A stretch of 43,451 nucleotides of DNA, from NCBI GenBank assembly GCA_045533955.1, contig JAZSIU010000051.1, positions 1 through 43,451 on the forward strand. Direction: 5' to 3'. Both the position numbers and the translations under genes were made by a program. The notes under the pieces are model-generated. The model saw only the letters and a list, made by a program, of their open reading frames with translations, had not been told where the DNA came from and did no database searches. Origin of the DNA: HGM04593 sp045533955. GTDB taxonomy: Bacteria > Bacteroidota > Bacteroidia > Bacteroidales > Bacteroidaceae. Numbering within the stretch: position 1 is the stretch's first letter; the number at the start of each line of letters is the position of its first letter. Positions 24,411 through 32,785 of this stretch are shown piece by piece.

Positions 24411-27400
24411 ATGAAAAAGAAATTTCCTGTTTATAATCAGTTGAATCTGCCTCAGCTAAACAAAGAGGTACTCAGCGAGTGGGACGAAAATGACGTCTTT
24501 TCAAAAAGTATGACCGAACGCGAGGGTGCCACCTCATTCGTATTCTTCGAGGGTCCCCCTTCGGCCAACGGAATGCCCGGTATTCACCACGTGATGGCAC
24601 GAAGCATAAAGGATGTATTCTGCCGTTTCAAGACAATGAAAGGCTATCAAGTAAAGCGTAAGGCAGGATGGGATACGCACGGACTGCCCGTCGAGCTTGG
24701 AGTAGAAAAGAAACTGAACATTACAAAAGAGGATATTGGCAAAAAAATATCTGTTGACGACTACAATCGCAACTGCCGCGAGGAGGTGATGAAATACACA
24801 AAGGAGTGGACCGACCTTACCCGTAGGATGGGTTATTGGGTCGATCTTGAGAATCCTTACATCACATACGAAAATAGTTACATCGAGACCCTTTGGTGGC
24901 TTTTAAAGCAGCTTTACAACAAAGGCCTGCTCTACAAAGGCTACACAATTCAGCCCTATTCGCCAGCAGCCGGAACAGGACTGAGTTCGCACGAGCTTAA
25001 TCAGCCCGGATGCTACCGCGACGTAAAAGACACCACAGCCGTGGCACAATTCCGTATGACCGACCCCAAGCCCGAGATGAGCGAGTGGGGCACCCCCTAC
25101 TTTGTAGCGTGGACAACAACCCCGTGGACACTGCCCTCGAACACAGCGCTGTGCGTCGGCCCAAAGATTGACTATGTAGCCGTGCAGACCTACAACGCCT
25201 ACACGGGCGAGCCCATCACAGTGGTGCTTGCAAAGGCACTTTTGGCTGCACACTTTAACCCCGAGGGCGCAAACATTGCACTCGACAGCTACAAACAAGG
25301 CGACAAAATTATCCCCTACAAGATAGTGGGCGAATATAAAGGAAGCGACCTTGTTGGAATGCACTACGAGCAACTGTTCCCGTGGGTAAAGCCCATTGTA
25401 AAAGAGGGCGACAGAATCATTGACGCCTCGGCCGAGGCCTTCCGCGTAATTCCCGGCGACTACGTAACAACAGAGGACGGAACAGGTATTGTGCACATTG
25501 CCCCCACATTCGGTGCCGACGACGCATTCGTGGCAAAGGCAGCCGGAGTACCCTCACTCTTTATGGTCAACAAAAAGGGCGAAACACGCCCGATGGTCGA
25601 TTTTCAGGGACGCTTCTGGTGCATTGATGAGCTTGACGAGCAATTCACCGCCGAGTGCATCAACATCGAACTATACTCGAAATTCGCAGGCGCATACGTC
25701 AAAAACGCCTACGACCCGCAATACACCGTCGATGGACGCTACGACGAAAAGGCAGCCTCAAAAGCCGAGACACTCGACATTGCACTGTGTATGGTGCTCA
25801 AACAGCAGAACAAAGTATTCAAGATAGAGAAGCACATACACAACTACCCCCACTGCTGGCGCACCGACAAGCCCGTCCTCTACTATCCGCTCGACAGCTG
25901 GTTCGTAAGAGCCTCGCAGATGAAAGAGCGTATGAGCGAGCTCAACGCCACAATAAAATGGAAGCCCGAATCGACAGGAACAGGCCGCTTTGGCAAATGG
26001 CTCGAGAATCTCAACGATTGGAATCTGAGCCGCAGCCGCTATTGGGGCACCCCGCTACCCATCTGGATAAGCGAGGATGGCGAGCAAAAGTGCATCGGCT
26101 CAATAGCCGAGCTCTACGACGAGATTGAAAAATCGGTCGAGGCCGGCATAATGACAAGCAACCCCTTAAAAGAGAAAGGCTTTGTGCCCGGCGACTACAG
26201 CAAGGTCAACTACGACAAGATAGACCTTCACCGTCCCTACGTCGATTACATAATGCTTGTGTCATCGACAGGCAAGCCAATGAAGCGCGAGCTCGACCTC
26301 ATCGACGTATGGTTCGACTCGGGAGCAATGCCATACGCACAGATACACTATCCCTTCGAGAACAAAGAGATTCTTGACAACCGCACAGTATATCCCGCCG
26401 ACTTTATCGCCGAGGGTGTCGAACAGACACGCGGATGGTTCTACACGCTGCACGCAATAGCCACAATGGTGTTCGACAGTGTAGCCTATAAGACCGTAAT
26501 ATCCAACGGCCTTGTGCTCGACAAGAACGGCGACAAAATGTCGAAGCGTCTGGGCAACGCCGTTGACCCCTTCGAGACAATCGACAAATACGGCAGCGAC
26601 GCACTGCGTTGGTATATGATAACAAACTCGGCTCCTTGGGACAATCTGCGCTTCAACGAAGAGGGAGTAAAAGAGGTAACACGCTCGTTCTTTGGCAAGC
26701 TCTATCAGACATACAGCTTCTTTACAATGTATGCCAACGTTGATGGATTCACATATAACGAGCCCGACGTTCCCACCGAGCAGCGTTCCGAACTCGACCG
26801 CTGGATACTCTCGGCACTAAACTCACTCGTAAAGAACGTAAACAACTGTCTGAACGACTACGAGCCCACAAAGGCCGGCCGTCTGATACAAGACTTTATA
26901 GTTGACAACGTAAGCAATTGGTTCGTGCGTCTGAGCCGCAAGCGTTTCTGGGGCTCGGAGATGAGCACCGACAAACTATCGGCTTATCAGACACTCTACA
27001 CCTGCCTCGAGACCGTTGCCCGACTGATGGCCCCCATCGCACCCTTCTATGCCGAGCGTCTGTACAAAGACCTCACAAGCGTAACGGGCCGCGGCAAGCA
27101 CTCATCGGTACACCTTGCACAATTCCCCGAGTGCGACGAAACACTCGTCGATAGCGAGCTCGAGTATCGTATGCAGCTTGCACAGCAAATATCGTCGATG
27201 GTGCTTGCACTGCGCAAGAAAGAGCAGATAATAGTACGTCAGCCGTTGCAAAAGATTGCAATTCCCACCACCGACGAAGTGATGAAAAGCCGCATCGAGG
27301 CTGTCAAACAGCTAATTTTGGGCGAGGTCAACGTAAAAGAGCTACTCTTTGTCGATGGCGCCGGAATACTCGTCAAGAAGATAAAATGCAATTTCCGCAC

Positions 27401-27893
27401 ACTCGGAAAGAAATTCGGCAAGCTGATGAAGAGCGTCAACGTTGCCGTTACAGAAATGTCGCAGGAGCAGATTGCACAACTCGAGACAGAGGGCACAATC
27501 ACACTGCTTGTCGAGGGGCAAAATGCAGTAATCGAGCTTACCGACGTCGAGATATACAGCGAGGACGTTCCCGGCTGGACAGTAGCCAACGAAGGCGCAC
27601 TGACCGTAGCTCTGGACGTTGAAGTTACCGAGGAACTTCGCCGCGAGGGTATTGCCCGCGAGATAATAAAGCGCATACAAGCAATGCGCAAGGAGAGCGG
27701 CCTTGAGATTACCGACCGCATCGCCGTTGCAATATCAAAGAACGAGCTAACCGACGAGGCTGTAAAGACCTTTGGCGAGCACATTGCCAATCAGGTTCTT
27801 GCCGACAGCATCGAGATTCTCGACACCGTCGCTGGTGGCGAGGAGGTCGACCTTGACGGCATTATGCTGCACATTGCAATAAGCAAGAAATAA
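24411..27893 (+). CDS. ileS: isoleucyl-tRNA synthetase, IleRS2-like with GIHH signature
   Basis: A 1160-residue class I synthetase that charges tRNA-Ile. Length and overall form match the long, eukaryote-like IleRS2 type. The ATP-binding HIGH motif is replaced by G57-I58-H59-H60, first and third residues exchanged; the context NGMPGIHHVMARSIKD aligns without gaps to the usual NG..HIGHALNKILKD. KMSKR is intact at 709-713. The editing domain (about 200-450) and the anticodon-binding domain (about 790 onward) are present. In published IleRS2 work a GxHH motif accompanies very strong mupirocin resistance. It heads an operon with dksA-like, lspA and lipoprotein genes. Confidence 0.97.
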   Translation: MKKKFPVYNQLNLPQLNKEVLSEWDENDVFSKSMTEREGATSFVFFEGPPSANGMPGIHHVMARSIKDVFCRFKTMKGYQVKRKAGWDTHGLPVELGVEKKLNITKEDIGKKISVDDYNRNCREEVMKYTKEWTDLTRRMGYWVDLENPYITYENSYIETLWWLLKQLYNKGLLYKGYTIQPYSPAAGTGLSSHELNQPGCYRDVKDTTAVAQFRMTDPKPEMSEWGTPYFVAWTTTPWTLPSNTALCVGPKIDYVAVQTYNAYTGEPITVVLAKALLAAHFNPEGANIALDSYKQGDKIIPYKIVGEYKGSDLVGMHYEQLFPWVKPIVKEGDRIIDASAEAFRVIPGDYVTTEDGTGIVHIAPTFGADDAFVAKAAGVPSLFMVNKKGETRPMVDFQGRFWCIDELDEQFTAECINIELYSKFAGAYVKNAYDPQYTVDGRYDEKAASKAETLDIALCMVLKQQNKVFKIEKHIHNYPHCWRTDKPVLYYPLDSWFVRASQMKERMSELNATIKWKPESTGTGRFGKWLENLNDWNLSRSRYWGTPLPIWISEDGEQKCIGSIAELYDEIEKSVEAGIMTSNPLKEKGFVPGDYSKVNYDKIDLHRPYVDYIMLVSSTGKPMKRELDLIDVWFDSGAMPYAQIHYPFENKEILDNRTVYPADFIAEGVEQTRGWFYTLHAIATMVFDSVAYKTVISNGLVLDKNGDKMSKRLGNAVDPFETIDKYGSDALRWYMITNSAPWDNLRFNEEGVKEVTRSFFGKLYQTYSFFTMYANVDGFTYNEPDVPTEQRSELDRWILSALNSLVKNVNNCLNDYEPTKAGRLIQDFIVDNVSNWFVRLSRKRFWGSEMSTDKLSAYQTLYTCLETVARLMAPIAPFYAERLYKDLTSVTGRGKHSSVHLAQFPECDETLVDSELEYRMQLAQQISSMVLALRKKEQIIVRQPLQKIAIPTTDEVMKSRIEAVKQLILGEVNVKELLFVDGAGILVKKIKCNFRTLGKKFGKLMKSVNVAVTEMSQEQIAQLETEGTITLLVEGQNAVIELTDVEIYSEDVPGWTVANEGALTVALDVEVTEELRREGIAREIIKRIQAMRKESGLEITDRIAVAISKNELTDEAVKTFGEHIANQVLADSIEILDTVAGGEEVDLDGIMLHIAISKK

Positions 27894-27933
27894 CTTTAAC
27901 CAAATATACTAACCTTTTAATATTTATAGAATT

Positions 27934-28311
27934 ATGTCTGAAAAAGTTCGTTATTCCGATGAGGAGTTAGAAGAATTTCGTGCAGTGATTATGCAGAAAC
28001 TCGAGCTTGCACAGCGCGATTATGATAAGATTATGCGTGGTTTGCGTGGCGAGGATGGCAACGACGTTGCCGACACCTCACCCACATACAAAGGTCTCGA
28101 GGATGGCAGTTTCGCCGCAGCGCTCGATGAGCAGATGCGCCTTGCACAGCGTCAAGCTAAATTCATACAAGGATTGCAGGCAGCACTCATACGCATTGAG
28201 AATAAGACCTACGGTATATGCCGCGAGACAGGCAAACTCATCTCAAAAGAGCGCCTGATGGCCGTACCGCACGCAACACTCAGCATCGAGGCTAAGAATA
28301 ATCGCGGTTAA
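27934..28311 (+). CDS. TraR/DksA family protein without a full zinc site
   Basis: A 125-residue DksA-like protein, a group that binds RNA polymerase through its secondary channel and alters initiation. The first ~75 residues are a helical hairpin with acidic residues at the tip (GNDVADTS). The C-terminal domain keeps the family outline YGIC...G..I...RL.A.PHAT, but only the first of the four zinc cysteines is present; the others are Thr, Ser and Ala. It probably folds without zinc. It is 40 bp after ileS, and its TAA overlaps the ATG of lspA by one base (TAATG). Confidence 0.9.
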   Translation: MSEKVRYSDEELEEFRAVIMQKLELAQRDYDKIMRGLRGEDGNDVADTSPTYKGLEDGSFAAALDEQMRLAQRQAKFIQGLQAALIRIENKTYGICRETGKLISKERLMAVPHATLSIEAKNNRG

Positions 28312-28934
28312 TGGAAGAGAAGCAGGAAAAATCAATTATCAACCGCACACACCTTGTGTGGATTGTAGTGCTTAGCGCCATACTCATCGACCAGATAATA
28401 AAGGTTGCAGTAAAGTTGTCAATGTATCTGCACGAGAGTTTTGCTGTGTGCGGCGATTGGTTCTACATATTCTTTACCGAAAATCCGGGAATGGCATTCG
28501 GAATGGAGTTTGGCAGCAAACTGCTGCTGACTCTGTTCCGCATAGTTGCCGTCTCGTTCCTCGTATATTATCTTCACAAGATTGTGCGCAAAGATAATTT
28601 TGCGACGGGATACGTAGTATGTGTGGCACTGATACTTGCCGGTGCAGCCGGTAACATAATTGATTGTCTGTTCTATGGCGAGATTTTCACCGACAGCGTA
28701 GGGCGTGTAGCTTCACTTGTTCCCTGGGGCGAGGGCTACGGTACTTTTCTGCACGGAAAAGTTGTGGATATGTTCCACTTTCCCCTTTTCAGATGGCCCG
28801 AGTGGATGCCCATCATTGGCGGTGATGTATTCTTCAGCCCCATCTTCAATTTTGCCGACGCCTGTATAAGTTGTAGTGTTATAGCCGTTGCACTATTCTA
28901 TAATAAGTATGTGAGTTATCCGTTCCGAAAATGA
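28311..28934 (+). CDS. lspA: lipoprotein signal peptidase (SPase II)
   Basis: A 207-residue inner-membrane aspartic protease that cleaves prolipoproteins ahead of the lipidated cysteine. Four membrane helices are visible. The catalytic aspartates are D118 in GNIIDCL and D183 in FNFADA. At 207 residues it exceeds the usual ~165 because of a periplasmic insertion between the two aspartates (about residues 125-175). The start overlaps the stop of the dksA-like gene, and its end overlaps the next ORF (ATGA), so translation is probably coupled. Confidence 0.95.
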   Translation: MEEKQEKSIINRTHLVWIVVLSAILIDQIIKVAVKLSMYLHESFAVCGDWFYIFFTENPGMAFGMEFGSKLLLTLFRIVAVSFLVYYLHKIVRKDNFATGYVVCVALILAGAAGNIIDCLFYGEIFTDSVGRVASLVPWGEGYGTFLHGKVVDMFHFPLFRWPEWMPIIGGDVFFSPIFNFADACISCSVIAVALFYNKYVSYPFRK

Positions 28935-29725
28935 GTAATAAAGGAGTAAGATACATTCTGCCACTGCTGATACTTGTGCTTGCAGCTTGCGAGGTAAAAT
29001 ATCCCAAAGATATTATACAGCCCGATAAGATGGAAGCACTCCTGTACGACTATCATCTTGTGCAAACGATGAGTACAGAGCTTGGAGGCGACGAATATAA
29101 GCGCAAACTCTATGCCGAGTATGTCTTTGACAAGCACAGAGTAACAAAAGAGGAATTCGACTCGTCGATGGTATGGTACACGCGCAACCCCAAGCACCTA
29201 TACGACATATACACCTCACTCGAAAACAGGCTTACGGCCGAGGTCGAGCAGGCACCGGGCGCAGGAGCGCAGAATAAAACAGCCGCCAACTCGGACACCA
29301 TTGGATTAGAGGGTGATATTGTAAATCTGTGGCAGGGACAACGCCTGAGCCTTCTCTCGGCAACGCCACTTATGAACCGCCTCACATACTCTTACACAGC
29401 CGATTCGACCTACCACACGGGCGACAGCCTTGTAATGCAGATGAATGTTCATCTTATCGCACCACAAGAAACCAACGTCCGACAGAGAGCCCACGCTGCA
29501 ATGGTAGTAGAATATGCCGACAGCACATTCAACAGCGCAGGATGCACCATACAATCTGCCGGACGATACTCGGTGGCCGTACCACGCAACTACGACAAAC
29601 AAATAAAAACCGTGCGCGGTTACATATATTACGGCGACAACAATCCTCAGGCACGCGCAAAAATGCTCATTGACCAATTAGAAGTGTTGCGTATTCACCC
29701 CGAGGTTGACGAGGATGCCGAATAA
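28931..29725 (+). CDS. DUF4296 lipoprotein
   Basis: A 264-residue predicted lipoprotein: a short hydrophobic signal ends in the lipobox LAAC (residues 17-20), with C20 the lipidation site. Residues ~25-105 match the DUF4296 family of Bacteroidota (PDKMEALLYDYHLVQ and KHRVTKEEFDSSMVWY). The remainder is a beta-rich region with no recognised domain. Its ATG overlaps the lspA stop, placing a likely lipoprotein next to the peptidase that would process it. Function unknown. Confidence 0.88.
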   Translation: MSNKGVRYILPLLILVLAACEVKYPKDIIQPDKMEALLYDYHLVQTMSTELGGDEYKRKLYAEYVFDKHRVTKEEFDSSMVWYTRNPKHLYDIYTSLENRLTAEVEQAPGAGAQNKTAANSDTIGLEGDIVNLWQGQRLSLLSATPLMNRLTYSYTADSTYHTGDSLVMQMNVHLIAPQETNVRQRAHAAMVVEYADSTFNSAGCTIQSAGRYSVAVPRNYDKQIKTVRGYIYYGDNNPQARAKMLIDQLEVLRIHPEVDEDAE

Positions 29726-29744
29726 AATCCCCCAAGAAAATATT

Positions 29745-30026
29745 ATGTATTACGCAACCCACAGGCTGTATGTGTCAAAGAATAACCCTCTCGGGCTTCA
29801 CGTAGTAAAAGTGGAGCAGGGGAGGGTTCACTCTTTTTTTTCGTTCGACGGCGAGCGTCAGTCTATGCAGTGGGCCGATGCGCTCTTAATCTCGGAGGAT
29901 GGGACACTGAACGGCATCTCGGGTACACTCGACGAGGTGCTCGACGCCGCGCGACCATTGAAACAAGGCCGTTATCTTTACTCGATAGAAAGACAGAAAG
30001 AGAGCCTGTCGCTGCGCCTTTTATAG
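29745..30026 (+). CDS. small hypothetical protein
   Basis: A 93-residue protein I do not recognise. The ATG at 29745 (MYYATHRLYVSKN) is preferred because residues from there look folded; an in-frame ATG at 29715 would overlap the lipoprotein gene by 11 bp. It seems to be alternating beta strands (LGLHVVKVEQGRVHSFFSF) with no signal peptide, cysteines or membrane helix. Its position at the end of the ileS-lspA operon and its codon use resemble its neighbours, so I regard it as real. Confidence 0.65.
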   Translation: MYYATHRLYVSKNNPLGLHVVKVEQGRVHSFFSFDGERQSMQWADALLISEDGTLNGISGTLDEVLDAARPLKQGRYLYSIERQKESLSLRLL

Positions 30027-30152
30027 AAAAACCATATTCGGCCACGGTTAATTGTACAATCGACGCCAAAATTCTACATCAACAAAATAAATCCCCAACT
30101 TTAATCTATAAGCAGAACCGATAGATGCTATCGGCAAAATAAATAGTTTTAA

Positions 30153-30184
30153 ATTATTTAAGAGTATATAAGTAAGTAAATTTG
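30153..30184 (+). promoter_or_regulatory. candidate promoter of the DASS transporter
   Basis: TAAATTTG at 30177-30184 followed by C is a good -7 box; the -33 position (ATTA at 30153-30156) is weak. A short dyad CCGATAG/CTATCGG lies upstream at 30118-30134 and might be an operator. Confidence 0.4.
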
Positions 30185-30257
30185 CATCGTTTAACAGCCG
30201 GGTAGGCTTACAACAATTATAAACCCCGAAATTTAATAACTTTAAATAATCTAACTT

Positions 30258-31760
30258 ATGTTTAAAAATTTCCACGGATTTAATGTTCTGGAGAAACTTC
30301 AGAAAGACAAAATCCACAAGAGAACAAGGAGTCTTTCTAAGAAAATGACTCTCATCTGCTGTATCGTTCTTACAGCTATTGTAGCGCTTTTGCCTACCGA
30401 GGCTTTGGGTATTCCCGAACTTACTGTAACACAGCATCGTGTGATTGCACTTTTTGTTTTTGCAGCTTCGATGTGGCTCACCGAGTCGTTGCCTTCGTGG
30501 GTAACCTCAATGGTTGTGGTAGTAGTAATGCTGCTCACTGTATCGAATAGTGCTTTTGATTTCCTTATCGAAGAAGGTGAGGGATTTGGTAAGTTGGTGG
30601 CTTACAAGGATATTATGCACTGTTTCGCCGATCCCACAATTATGCTCTTTATCGGTGGTTTTGTGCTTGCGATTGGTATGACAAAGACAAAGCTTGACGT
30701 TGCTCTTGCGCGCGTACTTCTTAAACCTTTCGGTACAAAATCCGAGATTGTGCTTCTTGGTTTCATTCTTGTAACAGCTATTTTCTCGGCTTTCGTCAGC
30801 AACACTGCAACTGCTGCTATGATGCTTGCATTCTTGGCGCCCGTACTCCGTTCACTTCCTGCCGACGGTAAAGGTCGTATCGCTCTTGCATTGGCTATTC
30901 CCGTAGGTGCTAACCTTGGTGGTATGATGACCCCAATCGGTACACCTCCCAACCTTATCGTACTCGACAACCTTAGCAAGTATGCCGGTATTGATATTAC
31001 TTTTGGTGAGTGGATGCTTCGTATGACTCCTTTAGTACTTATACTTCTTTTCCTTGCTTGGGTATTATTGCGTATCCTCTTCCCCTTTAAGCAGAAGAGT
31101 ATCAATATTGTAATCGAGGGCGAGATGCGTTGGGACTTTCATACTATCGTAGTTGTAGCTACATTCCTTGTTACAATATTCCTCTGGATGTTTGGTAAGG
31201 AACTTTGGGGACTGAATACAAATGTTGTTGCAATGATTCCTATCGCAGCTTTCTGTGCAGCAGGCATCTTGCAGCGTCGCGACCTTGAGGAGATTAACTG
31301 GAGCGTGCTGTGGATGGTAGCCGGAGGTTTCTCTCTTGGTGTTGCTCTAAGTTCAACAGGATTGGGCGATGCTCTTGTAAAGGCTATTCCTTTTGCAAGC
31401 TGGTCACCGCTACTCGTTATGATTATCTCGGGTCTTGTTTGCTTCATCTTCTCGAACTTTATTTCGCACTCGGCTGCTGCTTCGTTGCTCGCTCCTATCT
31501 TGGCGCTTGTAGCAGGTGGTATTGCTGCCGACCCTGCAGCAAGTGAGGGATTTGCAGCAATGGGTGGCGCTTCGGCTCTTATGGTTGGTGTAGCCATATC
31601 TTCATCGGTGTCTATGGTTCTTCCCATCAGTACACCTCCCAATGCAATTGCTCACTCGACAGGCTTTATCGAGCAAAAGGATATGATGAAGGTTGGTATT
31701 ATTGTTGGTATTATGGGTCTTGTACTCGGATATGCAATGTTGATCTTCATCGGATTCTAA
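30258..31760 (+). CDS. DASS/SLC13 family anion transporter
   Basis: A 500-residue inner-membrane symporter of the divalent-anion:Na+ family (dicarboxylate or sulfate). About eleven to twelve membrane helices are visible. The first sodium-site motif SNT is at 181-183 (SNTATAAM), followed by PIGTPPN; the second repeat reads SNF at 399-401 where SNT is usual, followed by STPPNAIAHS. The N-terminal ~25 residues are basic and cytosolic. Substrate cannot be assigned; C4-dicarboxylates are plausible in a succinate-forming anaerobe. A LysR gene downstream may regulate it. A UUCG-loop terminator follows. Confidence 0.9.
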   Translation: MFKNFHGFNVLEKLQKDKIHKRTRSLSKKMTLICCIVLTAIVALLPTEALGIPELTVTQHRVIALFVFAASMWLTESLPSWVTSMVVVVVMLLTVSNSAFDFLIEEGEGFGKLVAYKDIMHCFADPTIMLFIGGFVLAIGMTKTKLDVALARVLLKPFGTKSEIVLLGFILVTAIFSAFVSNTATAAMMLAFLAPVLRSLPADGKGRIALALAIPVGANLGGMMTPIGTPPNLIVLDNLSKYAGIDITFGEWMLRMTPLVLILLFLAWVLLRILFPFKQKSINIVIEGEMRWDFHTIVVVATFLVTIFLWMFGKELWGLNTNVVAMIPIAAFCAAGILQRRDLEEINWSVLWMVAGGFSLGVALSSTGLGDALVKAIPFASWSPLLVMIISGLVCFIFSNFISHSAAASLLAPILALVAGGIAADPAASEGFAAMGGASALMVGVAISSSVSMVLPISTPPNAIAHSTGFIEQKDMMKVGIIVGIMGLVLGYAMLIFIGF

Positions 31761-31788
31761 TAGAAAGAGTATTAGATTGAGATATTTT

Positions 31789-31824
31789 CTGCTCCACATA
31801 ATTCGTTATGTGGAGCAGTTTTCT
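31789..31824 (+). terminator. UUCG-tetraloop terminator after the transporter
   Basis: A perfect 13-bp stem CTGCTCCACATAA/TTATGTGGAGCAG closed by TTCG and followed by TTTT. The stable tetraloop makes this one of the strongest terminators in the window. It abuts the TATATTCG box of the LysR gene. Confidence 0.88.
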
Positions 31825-31832
31825 TATATTCG
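31825..31832 (+). promoter_or_regulatory. candidate -7 box of the LysR gene
   Basis: TATATTCG at 31825-31832, 20 bp ahead of the ATG at 31853. The expected -33 position falls inside the upstream terminator stem and is not a clear TTTG. The leader would be only about 15 nt. Confidence 0.4.
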
Positions 31833-31852
31833 CACCACGATTATAAAAATCT

Positions 31853-32758
31853 ATGGAACTGAGGCAACTGAAATATTTTGTTAAAAGTGCCGAGTATCTT
31901 AATTTCTCGGAGGCTGCCAAGCGACTTTTTATTACACAAAGCACTCTGTCGCAGCAGATTAAGCAGCTTGAGTTTGAGCTTGGCTTCACACTCTTTCTGC
32001 GCAACAGCCGACACATTATGCTCACCGAAGCGGGTGAGGAGTTTCTGCCGTTTGCCAAACGCACTATTCAAGATGCCGAGGATGGCGTGCAACGTCTCTA
32101 CGACCTTCAGCACGTAAAGACGGGTACTCTGCGCGTGGGTGTTACATACAGCCTTAACACTGTGCTCACCGAGGGGGTGCTTGAGTTTATGAAACGTTAT
32201 CCGGGAATAAAACTCGAAATTTGCTATAAGACGGTTAACGAGCTTCTTGAACTTTTGCGAAACAACAAACTCGATTTTATTCTCTCGTACAAGCCGCTTA
32301 TTGACATTCCCGAGGTCGATTCAATGCCACTTTTCGAGAATGCGCTGGCCGTTGTTGTGAACAAGGAGCATCCGCTGGCATCGTACAGCAAAGTAAAGCT
32401 CTCGGACTTAAGAAAATATCAATTGGTGCTACCGGCAGTGGGGCTTCAGGCACGTATGATGCTCGACCGCTTGATGGAGAAGAAAGACTTTACGCTCTCG
32501 TCGCACGTCGAGCTTAACGAGACAAATATCTTGTTGCAGCTTGTTGCATCGAGCGGCTATGCAACAATCCTTTCCTCCTCGGCGGTGTTTGGAAAGACCC
32601 GCTTCCGCTCCATTGTACTCGACGAGCCGGGCAACATTATGGAGGCCTCGCTTCTGCGCCTCAAAGGGGCCTATCAGAAGGCCTCGGCAAAGGAGTTTAT
32701 CAAAATTTTGCTCGACACAGACGCCGTCAAGCGCCGCCTTATTAACCTATTCGATTAG
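31853..32758 (+). CDS. LysR family transcriptional regulator
   Basis: A 301-residue LysR-type regulator. The N-terminal winged helix (residues 1-60, MELRQLKYFVKSAEYLNFSE) binds DNA; residues ~90-295 are the effector-binding periplasmic-binding-protein-like domain. It resembles the CynR/CbbR side of the family. The two redox cysteines of OxyR are absent. Its gene lies between a DASS transporter and an acyl-ACP thioesterase, both co-directional; which of them it controls cannot be told from sequence. The thioesterase starts 27 bp downstream, so they are likely one transcript. Confidence 0.92.
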   Translation: MELRQLKYFVKSAEYLNFSEAAKRLFITQSTLSQQIKQLEFELGFTLFLRNSRHIMLTEAGEEFLPFAKRTIQDAEDGVQRLYDLQHVKTGTLRVGVTYSLNTVLTEGVLEFMKRYPGIKLEICYKTVNELLELLRNNKLDFILSYKPLIDIPEVDSMPLFENALAVVVNKEHPLASYSKVKLSDLRKYQLVLPAVGLQARMMLDRLMEKKDFTLSSHVELNETNILLQLVASSGYATILSSSAVFGKTRFRSIVLDEPGNIMEASLLRLKGAYQKASAKEFIKILLDTDAVKRRLINLFD

Positions 32759-32785
32759 TAAAATTAACAAACATAAGAAAACTGT

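Noticed and set aside
30118..30134. CCGATAG/CTATCGG dyad as a terminator
   Set aside because: The stem is only 7 bp and no T-run follows; at most a possible operator, mentioned with the transporter promoter.
31853..32758. OxyR identity for the LysR gene
   Set aside because: The paired redox cysteines of OxyR are missing, so only a general LysR call is supported.
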